Shown one piece after another: positions 1 to 9,150 of a stretch of 31,567 nt of DNA. Under the pieces are notes generated by a model, which was not told where the DNA came from, did not search any database, and was given only the letters and a program-made list of their open reading frames with translations. Origin of the DNA: Ophiostoma sp. CBS 140.51 (Eukaryota > Ascomycota > Sordariomycetes > Ophiostomatales > Ophiostomataceae); NCBI GenBank assembly GCA_029298735.1, contig JANSLP010000362.1, positions 1-31,567 on the forward strand, read 5' to 3'. How positions within the stretch are numbered: position 1 is the first letter of the stretch; the number at the start of each line of letters is the position of its first letter. The translations under genes and the position numbers were made by a program.

Positions 1-1005
1 TGCCTAAGCAAATATTATGTAATTTGTATGCGGCCTCTGATTGGTCCACAAGCCCGTGTAAATCAAGTCTCGTTATGTAAGCATTTTGGCCACGTTCGAA
101 TACTCTTCAAGATACGATAAACGAAGATAAATTTAATAATAAAATTCTAAGTTTTATTTTAAAGTTTTCGCTCGTTTTTGCTATTTCATTTTGCTATTTC
201 ATTTTATTAAACTCAAATCTTTCTATGGTAACTTCCAACTTCTTGTCAGGCTATAAACAGAAACTTGAAGCCTGACACCTGATCACAAACTCACTTCTCA
301 CAACAAAAGTCTAGGCCTGCAGCATGCAGATGCTAGCCCACTCACTGTTTGCGACTTGTCGCACTTTAAAAAAATATGCATAATACCCCGTATTAATTGA
401 GCCCTTTGGGGTGTGCAACACTGAACAGACAAGCATCCCCCTTGACCTCTAGGTGATGTGTGACAAGGGGGTTTCGGCATCTCGCAACTTGGACCTTCCG
501 GGCATCCTTCCACGCCAGGGTTTGCGGTGTGCACGTCGCAGAAGGTCACATCAGAGCACATCCAAGTCACATCGCTGGGGGGATGAACTACGAAACAAAA
601 CCGCCCTCGAGTAAAAAGACTGTCACTTCAAAAAGGTCTGGCCACGACGAGTGCATGGGTTTCATAAATAGAAATTGCAAAGCTTGACTTTTTTTGTGTT
701 TTGAAAATCAGCCAAAAAGTGACGACAAGCGACGAAACAAAAATACGCGAGGATGCGCTGAAAATAGAATGTCACTGTAGCAGTGCACAGAAGACGAAAG
801 GGACGTATGAAACAAAACACTGTGTTTTGTTTGTGTGCATGGCACTTTGTCGTCTCATTATGCTTGAACATTAGAGTTGAGAGTTGTTGCACATCACCAG
901 CTGCACGAGGCCAAAACACGGCTGCCACGGACGCATCTCGCAGAGAATGTTCGCTTCTAGACTTGTGCAACCAGGTTCCCTTGTCCATTGTCTGATCTAT
1001 TCTTA
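1..1005. other. Intergenic stretch, no gene recognised
   Basis: The first ~240 bases are AT-rich, with runs of A and T around 120-210. The rest is mixed in composition. The reading frames here are under 175 codons, overlap on both strands and have no recognisable domain. No tRNA-like A and B boxes were seen. Confidence 0.6.
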
Positions 1006-1201
1006 TGCAGGTCTCTTCATTCTTCTGCAAAATATGCACAAAGACGCAACGATGCAGCTGCAAGTGTTCTTCCGATGCAGATGAGATGCAGAGGATATGC
1101 AAGATGCATCCTGCAGAAGCTGATTCAGGCGTTTGCAAGCATGGCAGAAATGTACGGAGTATGCACATCTCACTCGAGGCCAAGACGTTGTGGTAACTGC
1201 A
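1006..1201. repeat. Dense TGCA cluster (degenerate GATGCA-like repeats)
   Basis: Eleven TGCA tetramers occur between 1006 and 1137 (starts at 1006, 1026, 1035, 1053, 1059, 1076, 1087, 1098, 1105, 1112 and 1134), with two more at 1162 and 1198. About 0.5 would be expected in 132 bases of even composition. Many sit in ATGCA or GATGCA. Spacing is irregular (6-23 bases), so this is either a decayed tandem repeat or a cluster of protein-binding sites. A copy of TACGGAGTA lies inside at 1153-1161. Confidence 0.6.
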
Positions 1202-2558
1202 TCGTGTTCATTGCGCTCATCACTCCTGTCACCACTTTTGTTTCCGCAATTCATGTCCGGCATCTCATCCCTTTCGTCGCTACAATATCTTCTTTTGTTC
1301 GCCGCATGTCCTACGTTTTTCTTGTTGAGTGACTGAAGTGATAGCCAGTGCTGTTTTCTGCCCTTTCATCACCATTGACTGTTTCTTTCTCTCCTCGCAT
1401 CTCGCCTCGTTTCATCGGAAGACATGCATTCCCCTCACGGGCAGGATGTCGATCTGTCGACGGTGTGCTCGGCTGTCTTCTCCAAGTCCTTCTCCCAAGA
1501 GGCCCCAAAACACACCAAGCCAACAAGCGTTCCCGACGAGCCGACCATTGCCAGTACTTTTGTCGTGTAAGTCGCAAGGTGTATAGCACAAGTAGACAAG
1601 TATCAAGTATCTCAGTTCTCCGTAGACAGCCATTTCGTCCTTCAGTCACCGAGCGTGTTGATCACCATGAAGACGAAAAGTAGAAGCGAATTAAGGGTGA
1701 AGAAAGGGCCCAAACAACCAGGATGAGCCATACGGGTCAACGGGAAAGCCTTGTTGATCTTCTCACCCGAATACGTGGACAGCTCTAAGATAAAAAGAAG
1801 AAAAACACGAAATGATACAAAAAAAGGACGACGAAGAGACGAAGACGAAAAAGAAAACAGAGAAACACACTTTACCAGCGTTGCGAACGAGGCCATCGTT
1901 GCGAGCGAGGCCAATTCGCCGTTCTTTGCAGAAAAGACCTTCGGGTGGACTTACGTCGCAAATGTCTTACTTTGTCCCAAGAGAGGACGGCGTCCGCGTT
2001 GTAAAACTCATCCCTTGCGGGGAGAGCCCGGAAGAGAGCGGGTGAGATGTTGTCGAGTTATTCTTCTTCTTGGGCCCTTCTCCTTCTTCTTCTTCTTCTC
2101 GAGTCGTGTGCGCTGTCTCTCGTTTGTTTTCTAGCACGCCCTCGACCCGCCCCGTCGTTGCATGGAGATGGGCTCGATGGGGTGGGAGATTGACCTGGGC
2201 CTGGCAAATGGGCGGCTCCGACGCTATGGAGCCCATTCACATTCCTTTGTTGATACCCCCAGATCGTCGGTTTTCTGTCTTTCACTGTCTTTTAAGTCGT
2301 TTTGCTTTTTGTGCTGACATCCTTTGGTATGCTTTCTTTTTCTTCTCGCAACTTTCACTTTATGCAGAAAGTCTCATGGCGATCGTGACGTTCCAGCCTT
2401 TTGTCTCTGTTTGCTCTTTCTCCCTTTCCCTCTTTATTTTATCCCCTTGATGAACATATCCCTTTTCGATCCACTCTTTAGACATTTGCGTGTCCCGGAA
2501 CACTTACTAGTCCCGGCCTAGGTGTTTGGAAATGTCTGATAGGCGGTGATATGGACAG
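1202..2558. other. Intergenic stretch with strand-biased blocks
   Basis: Nothing gene-like was recognised. About 1660-1880 is A/G-rich on the plus strand. About 2040-2120 and 2265-2460 are T/C-rich, with CTT repeats near 2060-2100. The composition lowers stop frequency on one strand and explains the frames of 110-130 codons found here. Confidence 0.55.
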
Positions 2559-2626
2559 CGTGGGTATCGTGGATGTCGTGGGTATCGTGGATGTCGTGGG
2601 TATCGTGGATGTCGTGGGTATCGTGG
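2559..2626 (+). repeat. 18-bp tandem repeat, about 3.8 copies
   Basis: The unit CGTGGGTATCGTGGATGT is repeated exactly at 2559-2576, 2577-2594 and 2595-2612, followed by a partial fourth copy to 2626. The unit is itself two related 9-mers (CGTGGGTAT and CGTGGATGT), so it looks like a higher-order repeat grown from a 9-bp precursor. It lies outside any supported gene. Confidence 0.9.
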
Positions 2627-2752
2627 GTCGCTCGTGGGGTTCAATGTCGTGTGCAGTAATACTCCGTAGATGTGCAGGTGGAGATGCGATGTGATGGACG
2701 TGTGCTGCTGGGTTGTTGATTTTCTATTTTGGATGTTGAGGACGACTTCCGT

Positions 2753-3634
2753 ATGGATTTGTCGATTTGTCGGGTTTTTTTTTCTTTTCTGCCGTTTTAT
2801 TTTTCATGTTGCTTTCTTTTTCAATGCCAATGCCAATCTCCTCGGAGCATTGTCCTTTTTGTAACGGGGATAGCTGTCATGTCTCAGGTTGACTTTGTGC
2901 TTCCTTTATTTTCTTTTGTTTTCTTCTCGGCTTCTTTGATTTTTCTTGTTGACGTTGCTCACCTCTTTTGCTTCCTTCTTCTTCTGTCGTCGTTTCTTCT
3001 TTGGTTTCTTCTTTTTCGTTTCAGACGCACGGCGCACATGCAGAGCCAGGCTGAATCTGGTGAATATCCATGTCGCATCGCACTTTCGCTTCTGCACTGT
3101 CTTTACGGAGAAACCTTACTCAATATCTCTCCTGATGCTCTTCTCCATGCTGTTAGTCGTACCCCAAACTCTGTACTTCTTCCTTTCTCCTGCAATACAG
3201 CAGTGAGGAATCATGATCGACAACGTTGGGACGCGTGTTTCCTTGGTCTTTTGGTGTCTTTGCTCGCCTCTTTTTTCTTCAACTGGCAAGTTGACTCGTC
3301 ATGTACTTTCCTCTGGACTTCCTCAGACTTCTTCACAACCCTACAGCTGGCTCGAGCTTGTCCTGCAGCTAGGGAACAGACGCATCTTCAGCCTTTTGAA
3401 GGGGCTCTGGCCGTTGGCTCTTGTTTGTGCACTTCTGCACAGCTCGCACTAGCGTTGTGGAAAACGAGCACACCCATTTTTTGTATTGAGCCAAAACCAG
3501 CTCTTCCGGCAAGGCCCCGGCAAGGGGATCACCAACAGGGAGCCAGGGGTGTGCAGATGTGTGCAGTTGCACAAAAAGCAGGGTTCTTGCAGGGGACAGT
3601 TCTTTCTGGCAGGCTTGCAGGGGGCAGGGGATAG
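2753..3634 (+). CDS. Doubtful 293-codon open frame, possible hydrophobic protein
   Basis: This is the longest ATG-initiated frame outside the zinc-finger gene. It starts at the ATG at 2753 and ends at the TAG at 3632-3634. The first ~100 residues contain several Phe/Leu-rich segments that could span a membrane. The second half is mixed, with a Gly/Gln/Ala-rich end. No family was recognised. Against a real gene: 2760-3030 is strongly T-rich, which creates hydrophobic codons and few stops by composition alone; third-codon positions lack the G/C preference seen in the zinc-finger gene; and no convincing leader or intron was seen. Most likely a chance frame or part of a non-coding transcript. Confidence 0.12.
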   Translation: MDLSICRVFFSFLPFYFSCCFLFQCQCQSPRSIVLFVTGIAVMSQVDFVLPLFSFVFFSASLIFLVDVAHLFCFLLLLSSFLLWFLLFRFRRTAHMQSQAESGEYPCRIALSLLHCLYGETLLNISPDALLHAVSRTPNSVLLPFSCNTAVRNHDRQRWDACFLGLLVSLLASFFFNWQVDSSCTFLWTSSDFFTTLQLARACPAAREQTHLQPFEGALAVGSCLCTSAQLALALWKTSTPIFCIEPKPALPARPRQGDHQQGARGVQMCAVAQKAGFLQGTVLSGRLAGGRG

Positions 3635-4471
3635 GGGAGTCGGCCGTTCTTTGCTCGGAAGATGTCGAAGATGTCGACGATGCGCGAGAATCAAGGTGCG
3701 GACGGGTGACGGCGTCAGATTTTAGTGAGATGCCGTCCACTCAGATGCACTGGGATGCATCCAGTGCAGTAGTGCACAAAATTTAGAGGCCAAAATAGTG
3801 CGCGCCAATAGTGTGCGCCACGAGGTCAGGTCTTGGACGATGAGGGCCAGAAAGAGCCAGAACATGAGCGGCTTGCAACGCCAGGCCAGGCTTAGACGAC
3901 CCAAAGAACAGGGTGCGCCAAAGGAGCCTAAAGAGCCGAAAAGATCAGTGAGAAAGTGAGCAAGCAAACAAAAAGAAATGGGATTTCAGACCGTCAATTG
4001 CCAAGAGGCCCAGGAGATATGGGATCTCAGAGAAGACAATGGACAACAGTCAATATGAGTGCTGGAAGGACGGAGAATCGACACAAGAACGATCGTATTC
4101 GTATCACATGGCCTGGGACTGGCGCCCGTAAGACAATGGAAAAAGGGCAGACGTGAAAGAGAAGGGCGAGGGAGAGAAGAGGAAAAAGTAAAGAATAGCT
4201 GAGCAATGTCACAGTTTGAGCTGTGAAGAGCTTCTTAGAGCCAACAGACACAATACTCATATTGCACACGCATACACAATAACGTGACTGCCTTTTGCAG
4301 TGTTTCTCTGTTTGTTGCCCCCTTTGTCGGGGTGCGATTCCGAATGGGCAGGAACGAATGAACGAACCAACAGCGAGACCGGAGGGTCAGGCAGGTGCCA
4401 ACGGGCGACATTCATGAATCTCATAATGGCAGGTGCACAGCTGCGCCTGGTTTGCCCTCTTCAGCGCTGAC
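3635..4471. other. Intergenic stretch with second TGCA cluster
   Basis: No gene was recognised. TGCA occurs nine times between 3552 and 3776, beginning inside the doubtful upstream frame, including four between 3746 and 3776. From ~3950 to 4200 the plus strand is purine-rich. Confidence 0.5.
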
Positions 4472-4507
4472 GTCGCTGAAGTCGCTGAAGTCACTGAGGT
4501 CACTAAT
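4472..4507 (+). repeat. 9-bp tandem repeat, 4 copies decaying
   Basis: The unit GTCGCTGAA is present at 4472-4480 and 4481-4489, then as GTCACTGAG at 4490-4498 and GTCACTAAT at 4499-4507. Each step to the right gains substitutions. It is followed by a loose CAGGCT/CCAGG-rich stretch to about 4610. Confidence 0.85.
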
Positions 4508-4820
4508 ATTAGAGCGCTGTAAGTTGCAGGCGTGTCTCCATCCTGTGGCCAGCCAGGCCAGACCTGTCAGGCTGTTAGGCTGTCAGGCCCTGGCCTGTGC
4601 AAAGCTGACTACAGGCCTCTTCAGAATGGCTTGCCCCTGCGCGGGCCACGAAATGCATACCCGTTTTGAGCAACAGCTTAAAGATCCTTCCGGCACCTGC
4701 ACCTGACCAGACCCTTGCCACTATGTTGGGATGGGCGGATGGCGATCGTCTATTGTGGCCTGTTTCTGGCGTGGCCTTTTTGGTCTGTGCTGTGTGATGT
4801 GTGATGTGTGCTGCGTGTCA

Positions 4821-4844
4821 ATTGTCATTGTCATTGTCATTGTC
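4821..4844 (+). repeat. 6-bp tandem repeat (ATTGTC)4
   Basis: Four exact copies of ATTGTC lie at 4821-4844, with related GTCA and GTTGACA words on both sides. It is a simple-sequence repeat in non-coding DNA. Confidence 0.9.
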
Positions 4845-5000
4845 AGTTGACATTTGTTGACAGTCGTTGCTGTCGTCTGTTCTCGTGGTCTGGGCATCGC
4901 GCCTGCCTAAACTGTTTCTGGTCCGAATTCTCCGGTTGATTCTCCGTCCACAAGCACTCACTGTCTTTGCGATGAGTGACACAACATATGAGAAGGCACA

Positions 5001-5109
5001 TGCACAAATGCACACATCGTGCATACGATGGCCTCAGATGGCCATGCAGCTGCTCACTCTATGTAGCTTGGCTTGCATGCATACACTGCACTGTATTGGA
5101 CAAGATGCA
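5001..5109. repeat. Third TGCA cluster
   Basis: Eight TGCA tetramers (starts 5001, 5009, 5020, 5045, 5074, 5078, 5087, 5106) fall within 109 bases, where about 0.4 would be expected. Two are extended to TGCACAA (5001 and 5106). Confidence 0.6.
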
Positions 5110-6243
5110 CAAAGGCTAAACGATGCCTATAAACTTATAGAAACAGTAAAAAAGGCGAAAAGAATCGGGATATGATGATGCACAGTGGCTGCAGGAGACG
5201 ATTTATTCTTGTCCTTGTACGATACAGTGGGCAGGCGCCACCCTTCATTCTACATCGGACAGCGATCCGACTGGTGCCTGCATAGAATGTAAAACGACAC
5301 ATATACAGATCCATACGAGTTGATGTATGCGTATTACTGTCAGTTTCCTTTTTGATATCTTGCCCACTGCCCCTTCCGGCCCTTCCTGTCCATTCTCTAG
5401 CTCCTTCCTTTGAATGCCAGAGAAAGCACCTTTCTTTTCCAGTCGTGTGCACGAATCGGGCTTGTCCTTTTGGACACCGAACACTCGGAAGCCTTTGCGT
5501 TACGGGAGGCCGGTCGGGAACGGATTGGTCTTGGGCTGTGTGGTCTTGGGCACTATGCCCTTATTTTCTTTGCACTTTTTTTCTTCTCTTTTGATTTCGC
5601 TGGGCCTGGCCCCCAAATCGCCGATAGCTCCATGATCGACAACCGCCGGTGGATCATTGCGTTGGACGGTAAGTGCATCAAGAGCTCGAAAACCACCAAA
5701 AACGGGTTCTGGGGCTGTTTGTCCAACGGGCGGGTAGACGTTTGCACGGCGGTTGTGCATCACGAACACACACTTGTGCAAAGGATGGGGTACAGGGTAC
5801 ACGATGTCTTGTCCTAGTTTTGCAGGGTCACGCTTGTACCTCAAACTTGGCACAAACAACCGCTTTGCCTTTGTGGCGTTCTTATTTGGGAAAACGAACA
5901 GATTAGTGCACAAATCCAAGGAACGCACAAGAAAGAACCCACAGCACCCACAACACACCAACGCCCACTGACAGACAAGAACACAAAACCTGGGGTTGAT
6001 CACGGGCGATCAGCAGTCGCTCTTCTGTTTTGGCTGCTTTTTGCCTCGTGCTTTTGGGCTCTTGAGGGGACCAAGAGGGGATCAATCGGGGAGCCACCGA
6101 GGGGCGTTCAAGGGCATTTAAGGCACTCGGAGGGGAAGCGGTTCTTCACCCGCCAGGCACTGGTCCCCGATGGTCCCAATGGCCCCCAAAGGGTTTGCAG
6201 CTTGTTTCAAGTTTGTGACCATGAGTCCTGTGGACCATGAGGC
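5110..6243. other. Intergenic stretch, no gene recognised
   Basis: Short frames overlap on both strands and none resembles a known protein. A GTAAGT donor-like word sits at about 5670 and an AG acceptor-like word near 5824, but the sequence on either side does not make a plausible protein. Three TTGTGCA/TGCACAA words occur at 5753, 5774 and 5907. Confidence 0.5.
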
Positions 6244-6288
6244 TGTCTGATCTGTCTGATCTGTCCGATCTGTCTAGACTTGCTAGAC
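6244..6288 (+). repeat. 9-bp tandem repeat, 5 copies progressively diverged
   Basis: The unit GTCTGATCT is exact at 6244-6252 and 6253-6261, one base off at 6262-6270 (GTCCGATCT), and further changed at 6271-6279 (GTCTAGACT) and 6280-6288 (TGCTAGACT). It is non-coding. Confidence 0.85.
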
Positions 6289-7613
6289 TTTGCCAGGCTG
6301 TTTAGCTTTCAGCTGGCCTGATGTTCGTATTGCAACGACAATTCCATGGACGACACGGCAATATGTGGTCCAAATACGGATGTTTGCCTGCGAACCCCCA
6401 TATTTCATGCCGGAGAAATATACGAGTACGTGTATTTGCCCTGTGGGAAAAGGAAAGGGGGGGGGTGGATGGGCCACAATGGAGACGAGCTGCGTCATTC
6501 TTGCCATTGCGCAGATTGACACCTGCAACAACGAGGCAACATCTCGACGTTTGCCTTCGGGGTCGTCACCCATTTCAAGAGTTTCAAGCACCAAGAGTGG
6601 CTGTGAAATTGCTTGTCCAACTTTTCTGTTGTCCACCTCAGTCGTTTACCTCTTGGACAGATCGGGTTTGCCATCCCTTGTCTACCACACCAGCGGGGAA
6701 AGTACTCTTCCCTGCTGCCTTTTTTCTTCCTGAATGTTTCCTTTCGTGTTTTCTTTTTTCGTTTATTCGTCTGTTCAGATGCCCCAACTGAACCCCCTGA
6801 CCTCTTGGGCTCAAGCTTCTTCCCGACCGGGACACCCTCTTTGTCCGAGACATGAATTCAGAGTCCAGAAGGGCCCCATAAGCTAGAACAGACACGGTTC
6901 TAGCCATGCTTCGAGAGCAAACAAGTTTACCGCAATACGGCCTGGCCCCCGAGCGGGGACCAAAAAACAGGGCAAACAGGGCCACAACCACTTACACGAG
7001 TAATGTCACCCTCCCCCTAGTTTCGTTCGCGCTACGGAGGCTGGGGAGGGCTGGCACTGTCTCTCTTTTGTTGTTTTCGTGCGCTAAGAATAAGAGTTGC
7101 ATCTTGCGGTGAAGAAAAGAAGAGAGGCAGAGTGTACCAAGAGGCCACCGATGGTATGCCAGCCAAGCCGCTACGAAAACAAAGCCAAAGTGAAAAAGGG
7201 GAAATAGGCGATATGCTGGACGGGGGAAATGAAAGCTGAGAAAGACAAGACGTCTAAGAGGCCAAGAAAGGAGCGACAAGATCAGGAAAAAAGAAGCAGA
7301 CACGGGGATGTTCCGAAGACCGCAAGCTAAGACGGGAGAAAGCAGCAAACGACTAAAGAAGACAAGCAACCTAAGAGACAAGAGACCAGAGTCGAGAACA
7401 AGAACGACAAGAACGACGGCGCAAGACCGAAGGGGGTGGTCGAGCATGACGATGGTTCGGAGCCGAAGCCTCACTCTCACCTCCACTTACACAGAGATTG
7501 ACAGTTTTAGGTCTGTGACATTGGCTTGGCATGGCGAACGGGCCTATGGCAGCACACCAACAAGCGACCATGACAGACAAAATAGAGAGGAAAAGGAAAA
7601 GGAGAGACGTTGA
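6289..7613. other. Intergenic stretch, no gene recognised
   Basis: Frames of up to 156 codons are present on both strands but lack domains. A run of nine G lies at 6457-6465. From about 7120 to 7440 the plus strand is strongly purine-rich. Confidence 0.5.
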
Positions 7614-7653
7614 AAGACAGCAAAAGACAGCAAAAGACAGCAAAAGACAGCAA
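7614..7653 (+). repeat. 10-bp tandem repeat, 4 copies
   Basis: AAGACAGCAA is repeated exactly at 7614-7623, 7624-7633, 7634-7643 and 7644-7653, inside a purine-rich plus-strand block. A 10-bp unit is close to one helical turn, so the A-tracts would be in phase. Confidence 0.9.
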
Positions 7654-8184
7654 AGTGGAAAATACGCCCTCCCTCCGCACTGATTGTTCACCCGTCTCGA
7701 GTCATCCTGCGCCATCTTAATCTTGATCTTGGGTCTTGATCTCAAGCCATTTTCAAATGCAAAGCCCGAGCGATGCTTGATCTCTTTGACGACGCCTTCG
7801 ATGCGCCCTACTTGCATGTTTCTTTTTTCTTTCTTTGCCGTCCCTATCTACCGGCTTTGACTTGGTGAACGTGTACACGTCTGCGGCTCCGGACCTGCAT
7901 CGACCACAGTGACACCGACATCCGGTGTGATCCTACATACGCCGTCGAGACCGTGTGTTTTGTTCTTCATTCATTGTTATTTGTTGTGACTTTTGCGCCC
8001 TGACATGGATCGATGCTTCCGATTTGCCCGATCCGCCGCGGTCCGGATCAAGTACATCTTTACAAGTATTACATGGCTGTTGTACAACGTGTATCTTGTC
8101 CGGTCGGGCAGCTGATCCGTCCAAAATAGGATCCCATACACAGGAAAGTGCCCGAGTTACTCGAGGTACTCGTTACCGTCTGTT

Positions 8185-8202
8185 GCCGGCCGGCCGGCCG
8201 GC
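8185..8202. repeat. 18-nt perfect GGCC palindrome
   Basis: GCCGGCCGGCCGGCCGGC reads the same on both strands and is followed by one more C. It is an isolated island of pure G/C in mixed-composition DNA. It could be a slippage product of CCGG/GGCC or a symmetric binding site. Confidence 0.85.
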
Positions 8203-9063
8203 CTGATTACGAACAAGGCAGGTCGTTCTGAACGAGGAAAAGGCCGAGCAGGAGACCCAACACACCGGATGTGGCATTCATTTCGTTTGATTTTGGGGCT
8301 TTGGGTTGGTTGTCCGAGGACAACTGTGCACTAACAGACAGAGATGTTGGTACCTTGCATCGCCAATCTTCCGTCGACTGTTGTCTCCTTTTCCTGTTTG
8401 CTATCATTTTGCTATCCCTTTTGGCTTTCTACTCTCTTTCTTTGTCGGTTGACCTTTCCCATCCCGCCACCAACGAGGCCACCAACATGACGAACTCGGG
8501 TCCGACCTACCGCCCAAGAACAGAGGACTGCTTGCCTTGTTTGCTTTTTGCCAAGCACATTTCTCGTTTAACGTCACCCCAAGAGGCTGTGTGCTGTAAA
8601 TGTGTAGTGTGCAAGAGCCATCGCCAAGGCAAAGAATGCGGGCGTAGGGATCGTGAGACACGCGACATGGGGAGCCTAAAGGGCGACTTACATACAAAAG
8701 AAAGGAGAAGACTGCGAAAGCAACCCCCTCGCAAACTACATGACACTACAATATTGAATCTTAAATCTTAAATCATGGGCATCCAACAACAGAACATGCA
8801 TCAGTAGCCCGAGGCGCGCGGAATCAGTAGCCTGGACATTTCCCTGGATTGTCTTTGTTATTCTTCATGTGTTTATCCTCTTGCAAAGCACACACCTCTC
8901 TTTCGGCATATTCTCGCGAACCTAATTATGTCACATCTCGCAAGAGGAGGAGCTCTTTTTTGGTCGATTGTCTCAAGACAAGATCTTCAGCTCCCCAACC
9001 CTCCATCTTCTTTTACTTCTTTTGCTCTCGAACCAACAGACACGGCGGCCGTTTCGATTTTTT
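8203..9063. other. Intergenic stretch, no gene recognised
   Basis: Mixed sequence with pyrimidine-rich parts (about 8340-8480 and 8980-9063). The 166-codon plus-strand frame near 8271-8771 overlaps minus-strand frames of similar size and has no recognisable motif. Confidence 0.5.
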
Positions 9064-9150
9064 TTTCTTCTTTTTCTTTTCTTTTTCTTCAAGAGTCAAC
9101 GGCGGACAGCTAGTCCGCTTCAACGAAAAAGAAGAACGAAAAAGAAGAAG
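9064..9150. repeat. Imperfect long inverted repeat / hairpin
   Basis: A pyrimidine arm (9064-9090, CTT/TTC-rich) faces a purine arm (9125-9150, GAA/AAG-rich) that is largely its reverse complement. Between them is a perfect inner stem: GCGGAC at 9102-9107, loop AGCTA at 9108-9112 and GTCCGC at 9113-9118. The outer arms pair over about 20 or more bases with a mismatch and a small gap. An RNA across it would fold into a two-part hairpin, and the DNA could extrude a cruciform. No flanking target-site duplication was identified. Confidence 0.6.

Noticed and set aside
5669..5825. Possible intron (GTAAGT donor, TTTTGCAG acceptor)
   Set aside because: No clear branch site, and the joined flanks do not make a recognisable or sustained reading frame.
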